Assembly (NCBI GenBank): GCA_003427395.1
Contig: BFEA01000012.1
Coordinates: 2,606,843 to 2,627,728 of the forward strand
Origin: Chara braunii
Taxonomy: Eukaryota; Streptophyta; Charophyceae; Charales; Characeae
Reading direction: 5' to 3'
DNA length: 20,886 nucleotides
Within the stretch, counting starts at the first letter, position 1; every line of letters begins with the position of its first letter. The translations under genes and the position numbers were made by a program. The notes below the pieces were generated by a model that did no database searches, had not been told where the DNA came from, and worked only from the letters and a program-made list of their open reading frames with translations. Positions 9,716 through 16,598 of the stretch are shown here, piece after piece.

Positions 9716-10397
9716 GATGGTTCAATCTCGGTAACTCAGTTGATTGATCAAGTAGTCGATCTCACCGATGACCTAACAAATGTGGTAAGTAGGCAAAATG
9801 ATGGGCTAACAGTGAGCCCCCAAAGTCTGTCTCCTTCCCAAATACCAGCCTTAGGTATAGCTTTTGAGCTCACAAGCAAGTGACAAAGGTTAAAACATCG
9901 TCGTGTCGAGGGTCAGGGAGAATTATCACCCACAAACGTTAGAATAGTTATTTTACCGGTAAGATTTCATGGGGGATCGTGGGAGGTAGGTTTATTTGAA
10001 CCCCTTGGTGCGGTCTACGGGGAAGTAATAGTTCTAGGAACCACGTCATTATTCCTCCCTCTTTACTCCATAACTGGTCGCTTGGCAGGAGCACCGCTCA
10101 TCGAGCATGAGGTGATAAAGTTCATCAAGGCAAATTACTCCCTTGGAAAACTGACTATCTTATCTGTAATTGAAGGGGCACATAGGTTGGCGGATCGGGA
10201 TGTACATCTAAAATATGATGTCAGTCAAAATACGGACTTTAGATGATTCAGTCAGGATTCCTTGAATGAACTCCAACTTCGTAAGATTAAGGCAAACAAG
10301 TTCTGGTAAAAAACAGACGTTGCTACACTCCTAGTCAGACTGTTGGGCCTAAAAATCCTAATGGCGGTCCATGGCAATACCTTTGATCTGCTGTCTC

Positions 10398-10422
10398 AAT
10401 CCAAAACGCGGTATTTTGGATT
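10398..10422. other. Perfect hairpin in the inter-ORF region of the LINE
   Basis: The inverted repeat AATCCAAAA - CGCGGTA - TTTTGGATT has 9-bp perfect arms and a 7-base loop. It lies between the last upstream frame and the ORF2 start at 10494. A role in ORF2 translation or RNA packaging is speculative. Confidence 0.5.
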
Positions 10423-10493
10423 GGTATCTATTTGTGATTCTGTGAAATGACAAATTTTCAGGTTATTGATGCGTTATACAATAAAGATAAAAC

Positions 10494-10874
10494 ATGAAAA
10501 TTACTAAAAAAAATGCAGACCTGAACCTCAAATCGTTGGATGTCAACGGTTTTACCTCGACCAAGTATCAAAAGAAACCAGCCATATATGATCAATTAAA
10601 AAGAGTTGGGGGAAAAGAATGACCGAATGTGATTTGCATCAAGGAAACACACCTTATGGACTGTGATCTACATAATCGTTGTCATAAACAGATATGGCCC
10701 TACACACCATTCAGAATTCGTACCCCTCAGCCACGAAGTGCTGGTGTAGCCATTTGGATCCCCCCAGGATCCAAGGTAGAACCTGTCTACTGAGAGTTTG
10801 ATAAAGTAGAAGGTAGGTGGGTATATATCTTGACAACGTTGGAAATTGGAACCGGTTTTTTGGAGGTAAATTGA
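10494..10874 (+). pseudogene. LINE ORF2 N-terminal fragment: apurinic-type endonuclease, 3'-truncated
   Basis: From the ATG at 10494 the frame begins with the signature N-terminus of LINE endonucleases. KSLDVNGF matches the usual W/LNvNG (catalytic Asn region). It is followed by a spaced Tyr/Lys segment and then NVICIKETHL, whose Glu matches the metal-binding E of the Q/K-E-T-H motif. RSAGVAIWIPPGSK corresponds to the GGVAI strand, and FDKVEGRWVYILTT to the next. In-frame TGA codons at 10620 and 10791 show inactivation. The homology ends near 10850, shortly before the minisatellite, so the remaining endonuclease, the reverse transcriptase and the C-terminus are absent. In life this domain nicks target DNA to prime reverse transcription. 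Confidence 0.8.
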
Positions 10875-10922
10875 ATACACAGTACACATCTTGTTTTTTC
10901 GTTAAGACGCTTGGGAGGTCGG

Positions 10923-11415
10923 CCCACCCACAACCAACCAACCAATCAATCAACCAACCAACAGCAAAAAAAAATACGTTAAAAAAAAAAAAACACTTTC
11001 GCGAACGACATGCACGTGTGCGTATGTGTGTGTGTTCACCCAAAGGGAGACGAACCCATCGCAACCAACCAACCAACCAATCAATCAACCAACCAACAGC
11101 AAAAAAAAATACGTTAAAAAAAAAAAAACACTTTCGCGAACGACATGCACGTGTGCGTATGTGTGTGTGTTCACCCAAAGGGAGACGAACCCATCGCAAC
11201 CAACCAACCAACCAATCAATCAATCAATAAAAAAAAAGAAAAAAAAAACAAAACAACATACTCTTGCGAGCGACTTTTGTGTGTGTTTGTGTGTGCATGC
11301 CCGACGGGGGGATGACACCTCATAACCAACTAACCAAACAATCAATCAATCGATCGGTCAACAAAAAAAATAAAAGTTATAAAGAAAAAAAATACATAGT
11401 TTCACATGCAGTGTT

Positions 11416-11448
<33 letters not shown>

Positions 11449-11645
11449 TGGTGGGGGGGGGGGGACACCCCCCGCAACCAACCAATAAATCATTCAATCA
11501 ATCAATCAATATACGTATATAAAGTTCAAAAGACAAAAGCAAAGTACGTCATTTATTGATTGATTCATCGAACGACTGATTGGGGATCGCTTCCCGGGGG
11601 GGCCGACGACCCTACCCCAACCATGCAATCAATCAATCAATATGA
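10923..11645. repeat. 135-bp minisatellite array (two near-identical copies plus degenerate copies)
   Basis: The unit combines a (CCAA)n(TCAA)n block, an A-rich tract with TACGTT, CGCGAACGACATGCACGTGTG, a GT-rich run and CCCAAAGGGAGACGAACCC. AACAGCAAAAAA recurs exactly 135 bp apart (10959 and 11094), and the GT-rich/GGGAGACGAACCC part repeats with the same period. From about 11200 to 11645, units of about 130-150 bp keep the layout (CAAT/CAAC block, A-tract, CGA-containing block, GT run, G-run) but diverge. The (GT)n at 11418-11446 is followed by a G-run. Translations crossing it are low-complexity. Confidence 0.85.
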
Positions 11646-11729
11646 TTGGGGGGTCCATTTTTTTTAATTATTTTAAAGTTCACCCTCACAGACCAAAAAT
11701 TTAAAGGTAAACCTTTTTAATTTTTTTTA

Positions 11730-11761
<32 letters not shown>

Positions 11762-12169
11762 GTTTGGCGGGCCAAAACGCCTAAACATTCCTAAGGGGGG
11801 GTGGAAACCCCACCACGAACGCTCGGGTGAGTAATATTGGTTCAACTACAACTTAACTACTTTACAAATTAAGAAACAATTGAGTTTTATTGTATTTGTT
11901 TTACTGGAGGATAACAACTTCGACCATTTATTTACAATGGTGAAAGTGTTACATTTCCATATGAACGGGTATTACAACTTCAGGGAAGAATCCTTATGCA
12001 TTTGACTCGTTATATTATAATTAAAAATCAAAATATTTTTACATTTCTTATTATTATTATTATTTTTATTACTTTTATTTTTATTTCAAATTTGGTAAGG
12101 AATTTGGATAAATGCTCACACAAATGTTTTTTATTTTATTTTTCTTCATAACATATTTGTTTTTGAGAA
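11646..12169. other. AT-rich DNA with a 25-30 bp poly-A tract
   Basis: A long A-run (about 11736-11760) is flanked by T-rich sequence. It is followed by a small GC-rich block with GGTGG-AAAC-CCCACC (about 11800-11815). The rest is AT-rich without genes. The A-run could be a retrotransposon tail, but no source element is recognisable upstream. Confidence 0.45.
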
Positions 12170-12195
12170 TTTTTTTTTTTTTTTTTTTTTTTTTN
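12170..12195. repeat. Poly-T tract ending at an ambiguous base (N at 12195)
   Basis: About 25 T followed by a single N, then normal sequence. This looks like an assembly or consensus join at a homopolymer, so continuity across 12195 should not be assumed. Confidence 0.85.
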
Positions 12196-12199
12196 TGCA

Positions 12200-12284
12200 T
12201 TCGGCTTGAACAGCCGAACACATTCCCAAGGCTTCCCGTACGTTCGGGTTTTTGGGTACGGGCGTTCTGCCCGTCCAGAACGCC
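12200..12284. other. Three consecutive perfect hairpins (possible structured RNA or element end)
   Basis: Hairpin 1 is TTCGGCT / AGCCGAA (12200-12218, 5-base loop). Hairpin 2 is CCCGTAC / GTACGGG (12235-12262, 14-base loop). Hairpin 3 is GGCGTTCT / AGAACGCC (12261-12284, 8-base loop), overlapping hairpin 2 by two G. The block is GC-rich within very AT-rich DNA. No tRNA or known RNA pattern fits. It could be a structured RNA, a foldback element end or an organelle-type repeat fragment. Confidence 0.5.
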
Positions 12285-12758
12285 GATTACCCTGTATATA
12301 TATTATCATAGAACTATTGACTAATATCGTAAGCATATGAAGTAGAAGAATAAATAAGATGAGCGAAAAAAATAAAAATGAAAGGACAGATAGACAAACC
12401 AAAATGACACAAAACAGTGTCCTCTTATTTTTTGTTTCACTGTAATCTTATTTCTTTCACTATTCTAAAATAAAAAAAAAAAAAAAAAAGGAATAAAGTC
12501 CGATAAACATGAAAAACAAAGACACATTGAAATCATTAAGCTTCTTAGTCGTCTTAACACCTCCTCCACCGTGCCTCCAACATACAAGGCTCACCATGTT
12601 GATGAAGTTGAGCGTGAGCTGCCCCCATCCCCATATGCCATAACAGCCTACTTGCACACTATGGGAAAGAGGTAAATTGAAGGAAGAGGTGTTAAACACC
12701 AGGAAAAGAGGAGCAAAAAAAGAAAACCAATAGGCATCAGGAGAAAAAAAAAAAAGTT
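12285..12758. other. AT-rich unassigned DNA
   Basis: Two A-rich tracts (about 12471-12489 and 12741-12754). The - strand ORF at 12460-12765 starts and ends in these tracts and has no recognisable features. No gene is called. Confidence 0.4.
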
Positions 12759-13075
12759 CACACAAATATTTTATTTTTTTATTGCATTTTTCTTTGTTTC
12801 ACAGTTCTGCAGTTTTTGTGAAGAGTCTACCACGTTCGTTTTTCAGCGCATCTGCACTTCTTCATTTTTCATTCTTATTTTCACCCTTTGGACTTTTCCT
12901 TTGAGGGTGTAGGATGCAAGGTACAAACAAAGTAAGATGACACAAACTTATGTTTTTCTTTTACTGCATTCTTCACTGTTTTGCAGTTTTAGTGAAGGGT
13001 TTTCCACCTTTGTACATTCTTGTAGACTCTTTTCAGCGCACCTGCATATTTTTGTTAGGGTGCAAGGTATGTCTA
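12759..13075 (+). repeat. Imperfect direct repeat, ~175-bp period, with splice-site-like borders
   Basis: Two diverged copies (about 12759-12925 and 12937-13075) share, in order: CACAAA, a T-rich run ending TTCTGCAG or TTTTGCAG, GTGAAG, TTTTTCAGCGCA/TTTTCAGCGCA, CTGCA and a terminal GCAAGGTA. Each copy thus has a pyrimidine tract plus CAG at one side and AAG|GTA at the other, resembling an exon between 3' and 5' splice sites. No coding frame is conserved, so an exon is speculative. Confidence 0.5.
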
Positions 13076-13179
13076 AGTAAGACCCTCACGACAGATTGGA
13101 CGACTATCCTAAGGATGCGGGCGATAGTAGTAACCCTCCCGCTGATCTACAGGACGAAACCATTAAGGTAAGCAACTTT

Positions 13180-14318
13180 GTCACATCAGGAATCAGGGCG
13201 ACTTGCATTAACCATACCTTTGAAGCATGCACGGCAAAGGGCATACCGGTTGCAGGCCATGACGATTGTGAGGCGCTCACCATCACAGTCGCGCCCGCAG
13301 ACACAGATGAGACATACTGCATCTAGATATAGAGGATGTTCACAATTCGGATACAGGTGACATCCCTGCTGACAGCGGACCAAAAAAATTATACGGTTGT
13401 AGTGATGCCGACAAAGTCGATGCTTTCCACAACCAAGTGTAATTGTGCCAGTGATCTCACAAAGAAGGAGGTCACAAGTTGTTAGTGCAGCATGTGGGGG
13501 AATGAAGACTAAAGCAGGCACGATGACAGACATGGAAGTAGGCACGGAAGCAGACACAGACTCAGGCGTGGATACAGGTGCGGAGGTGGGCACGAAGACA
13601 GGTGCAGAGGCGGGGATAGAAGTACACGAGGTACCCATCGGGTTAGTAATCTGAAAGGAGACAAACATAGAAACAGGCACAGAGACAGGTACGGAGGCAA
13701 ACACAGAGAGAGGCGGGCATGGAAGTACACGAGGTACCCATAGGGTCAATGACCTGGAGCAGTTGTAGGTTAGGGTAATTACGCATGAGATCACAGATAG
13801 CAGTAATAGTTTGCACCATAGTAGTGCCATTTCATAATTCCCAAGAACCAGAGGCACAAACAAGAGAGGGGTAGTGGCCAAGAGCATGTAGAATATAGGC
13901 ACAAATGTGCGAACAGTGGTCCGGGTCGTCACCCGAAGGGGCACGCTGCATATCAAGCCGACGCCTTATCAAAGCAATATCCAAAACAGAGATATTGAAT
14001 CCCCCCATGTCGAGTGTAATTACTATCTTATGGAAAATGCAGAGCCGGGTTATCGCCATATAACTCACGTTCCTGAGCATCAAGATCAGAAGCAATGGCC
14101 AAGAAATCAGAGTGAGTATATGGTTCCCGATGATTGGTTCGTAGGCAAATGTTAGTAGCAACGACGCCCCACAGATTTAGTGAAGGATGATAAGGTGGAT
14201 TTTCTACAGAATCTCCTACAATCCACTTGCCAAGTTCATCCTCAAGTGGTCCCTCGCCATCATCCCTCCCATTTTGTGTTTGCCACCTTGAAGAGAGGTT
14301 TGAAGTCGAAGAGCGTCA
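13180..14318 (-). pseudogene. Decayed - strand ORF: unknown domain, Pro/Ser/Val repeat, tandem RING-like zinc finger
   Basis: Reading 5' to 3' on the - strand, 14315 to 14031 is open without an ATG and encodes a hydrophilic sequence (includes WIVGDSVENPPYHPSLNLWG and HSDFLAIASDLDAQERELYG). After a TAA (14030-14028) the protein continues in another frame (VITLDMGGFNISVLDIALIR) to a stop near 13832, and on through MVQTITAICDLMRNYPNLQL. A 103-bp duplication then shifts the frame into a P/S/V/T-rich linker. The end (13476-13186) has two RING-like Cys/His clusters. The first is C-x4-C...CGKHRLCRHH...C-x3-C-x5-C, and the second is CLIC...CNRYALCRAC, where Tyr occupies the usual His position. RING fingers typically act as ubiquitin ligase or protein-binding modules. 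The upstream domain is not recognised. It may be the C-terminal part of the adjacent reverse-transcriptase element or a separate relic. Confidence 0.5.
13619..13760 (-). repeat. ~103-bp imperfect tandem duplication within the Pro/Ser-rich linker
   Basis: The + strand string GAAGTACACGAGGTACCCAT starts at 13619 and again at 13722, each time followed by a (C/A)GGGT... block and GGCAC-(A/G)GAGAC-type 6-12 bp repeats. On the - strand both copies encode DPMGTSCTS- or NPMGTSCTS-like peptides, but in different frames because 103 is not divisible by three. Confidence 0.75.
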
Positions 14319-14878
14319 CAGGCGTGGTAAGGATGTTTGGGGTGACAAAAGACGGGGACGGGATGTTAGGGTGGGTCGTGGTGGGGAGAATGAACGGGTT
14401 CTTCTTCTTCCAAAAACAGAGATGGAGGAAAGGGGAATAAGCTGAGGTTGGGAAATAGGCCGAAGCCAGCGTTTAGGACGGCGAAGTAGGTTTTCTGCAG
14501 AGACAGAACATGATGACGGAGTCTGTGTGGACGAAGTGGCTTGTGGATTAGGAAGAGGGGTAACAGATGGAGACAAAACCAAAGGAGGTAGGAGTGGTGA
14601 AGACAGGGATGGTAAAGTAGTCGGAAGGTAGGTAACAGACGGAAATCAAACTAGGGGAAATAAAGGCGGTGAAGACGGGGGGATGAAGTCAGGGGTGATG
14701 AAGTTACGGGTGGTGAAGTGCTGAAGCAGAGAAGAGGGGACTTTGCAGGTGGTAACGCACACATGGCCATGGATGCCATGGAGGAACACACCGAGACCAA
14801 GGGCAATACAATAGCTACGGTGACCATGAATGTCGCGGAGGAACACACCGAGACCAAGGGCGACACAACAGTTGTGGG
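14319..14878 (-). other. Ser/Thr/Pro-rich low-complexity coding-like region
   Basis: The - strand keeps a Ser/Thr/Pro-rich composition across changing frames (for example LSPSVTPLPNPQATSSTQTP near 14575-14515), followed by a basic patch LLRRPKRWLRP (about 14488-14456). GTAACAGA(C/T)GGA occurs at about 14562 and 14632, and a 57-bp repeat lies at about 14781-14865. It connects the reverse-transcriptase relic with the RING-like relic on the same strand. The + strand also has an acidic open frame (14718-15032), but nothing supports it as a gene. Confidence 0.4.
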
Positions 14879-15872
14879 TCAAGTTGCTCCCGCAGAATCA
14901 ATCGTAGAAGCAACCAAGGTCGACGAGGAAGAGGCTGCGAACCAAAAAGGGGCAACCAGGGTCACAAACGACATGGAAGGGGTTACTAATACTGATGAGG
15001 ACGTAGGTGCAACAGACGCAGGTGATGAATAAAAGGTTGTGATAGGTGTGACAGGTGTCGGTAATGAAGAAGGGGTTGTGGCAGGCGTAGTCACATGACA
15101 ATATGTGGATACTCGAGAAAGCGGGTGGTGAATAGACCATCGAAGCATGTTGTGGAACCAACTGGAAAGACGGGTAACATGCACCGGGTACCTGTGTTGA
15201 CGTTTACGAATATAGGAAATCCGTCCTTTCGCAAGCGTTGTTTGAGAGTATCCGCGAAAAAGCATGTAGTGTGTGAGCATCGCTGCTGCAGTTTTGAAAT
15301 CATACTAATTATTACAGACATACTTAAACCTAGTAAGCTGGTCTGCAAACACTCCCGCCGGCTGGTGTGCAGGGATGTTAGACGTAACACTAGGATAACG
15401 AATAATAGGGAAATTTCATTCAGCTGCTTTGTCAAAGACGCTCGTACGCAGGGAACCATCAGGGTGGACTTGGAGGCGTGCACCCAAGAATTTGCAAAAG
15501 CCATCAGGTGCTGTGGTCTTCTTCCATTCGAGGTCATGGTGCTCTGACGGTGGTGGCAGATGTCCCCATGAGAGAACATCATCGATCAAGCAGTATGTGA
15601 ACGCATACCGTTGAGCTTCGCGAAGATCACACCGTTGAAGGTCATCAATGAATTGAGCCTCATCCCAACACAACGTCAAATTAGCTATCTCCGGACCAGA
15701 ATTACTCCCCATCAGGATGCCAATCAGTTGATGTCATAAGGTGTCGTCCGCTGCATAAAGATACATGTTTGTGACAATGAAATGAAAATGTTCAAAAATT
15801 TGGGAAAGGGTCAAGGTGCTCAGTTCGGTATCAACCATCCACTCCCCTTGACTGGGCCCTTTAACAATCATG

Positions 15873-16038
15873 TTAAACCACCAGTACCTCCTAAAAGTGC
15901 TCCACATTAACGATCAGCCCAAAGTGAAAATCGCACCGTTTGCAATTGGTTGAATTGCGGCTACTGGCCCAGACCCGTTTTATCCTGAAAGCCATGTCTG
16001 TTAACGCGGAGCACTTTTCGGAGGTATTGGTGGTTGAA
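15873..16038. mobile_element. Short TIR element, TTAAACCACC family, copy 3 (166 bp) inserted in the reverse transcriptase
   Basis: The left end TTAAACCACCAGTACCTCC... (15873-15903) and the right end (16008-16038) are inverted repeats matching at 28 of 31 positions. Weaker pairing (GCTCC..(A/G)TTAAC) extends inward. The outer 17 bases are identical to copies 1 and 2, but the next part (CTAAAAGTGCTCC) differs from their TTCCCA, so this is a second subfamily. It lies between motif A and motif B of the - strand relic and interrupts it. There is no coding capacity. Confidence 0.75.
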
Positions 16039-16433
16039 GGGTAGGAGGATGTGTGCGCCCTTATGTGTGTTGTTGTAAGGCATATGTATAGGCTTCCTCA
16101 ACCGCTTTTGATACATTATGATAAATATGGTCATGAGAAGGATTGGTATACATAGTTCTGAAATCAACAGTGCGAGGAGCATGGTCACGAAAAGTAGATG
16201 AATTACGTTTGAGATCATGCATGACCTCCTCAACGCTTTGCACGATTCAGCACCATCTCACACCGCTTTGTTGATACGACAGGTTATCCTTCTCACGGAG
16301 AGTTTAAATGACTCCTTATAGTGCAACGCTGAGGCGGGCAGAAGCGACGACAGTACTGGCCAAGGCTTTGTGGGGAGATTGATGGTGGACTGCAACCGTC
16401 CACTCCCCTTGACGGGGCCGTTTAACAATCATG

Positions 16434-16598
16434 TTAAACCACCAGTGCCTCCTAAAAGTGTTCCGCATTAACGACCAACCAAAAGTGGAAATCGTACCGT
16501 TTGCAATTGGCTGAATCGGGGCTACTGGCCCAGATCCGTTTATCCCAAAAGCCACGCCCGTTAGCGCAGAGCACTTTTATGAGGTATTGATGGTTCAA
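16434..16598. mobile_element. Short TIR element, TTAAACCACC family, copy 4 (165 bp)
   Basis: Same subfamily and same flanks as copy 3 (CAATCATG before the left end, GGGTAGGAGGATGTGT after the right end), so it was copied by the 560-bp duplication rather than inserted independently. The right terminus reads GATGGTTCAA, where copy 3 has GGTGGTTGAA. Confidence 0.75.

Larger units (their letters stand above)
7970..10309 (+). pseudogene. Decayed ORF of unknown function upstream of the LINE endonuclease
   Basis: A protein-like reading continues across frame changes. Frame 2 is open at 7970-8344, then reads on past a TGA to 8716. Frame 1 is open from about 8455 to 9117 with more natural polar, Ser/Gln/Asn-rich sequence. 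A third frame covers 9051-9515, and frame 2 resumes from 9428. The last part has degenerate Leu-Glu-Ser-His/Pro repeats (about 9515-9715). It then reads past a TGA (9881) into a hydrophobic/charged segment containing GGSWEVGLFEPLGAVYGE, up to stops at 10244 and 10307. The frame changes coincide with a 332-bp duplication. Its position directly before ORF2 suggests it is ORF1, or the C-terminal part of ORF1, of the same LINE. I recognise no domain in it. Confidence 0.45.

Noticed and set aside
10711-11325. ORFs with repeated NQPTNQSINQ / KKKKHFRERHARVRMCVC units
   Set aside because: They follow the 135-bp minisatellite, are open on both strands, and consist of simple-sequence peptides.
13186-13956. 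The full 256-residue - strand ORF as a single real protein
   Set aside because: Its first ~100 residues are hydrophobic out-of-frame sequence. The better reading upstream lies in another frame and joins the RING-like part only through the 103-bp duplication.
14718-15032. An acidic + strand ORF with a repeated EEHTETKG unit
   Set aside because: It looks protein-like, but the - strand is open here too and is continuous with the reverse-transcriptase relic through a Ser/Thr/Pro-rich tail. The repeat reflects a 57-bp duplication. Kept as a possibility only.
15095-15547. A 150-residue basic + strand ORF
   Set aside because: It lies opposite the recognisable reverse-transcriptase C-terminal region on the - strand and has no family features.
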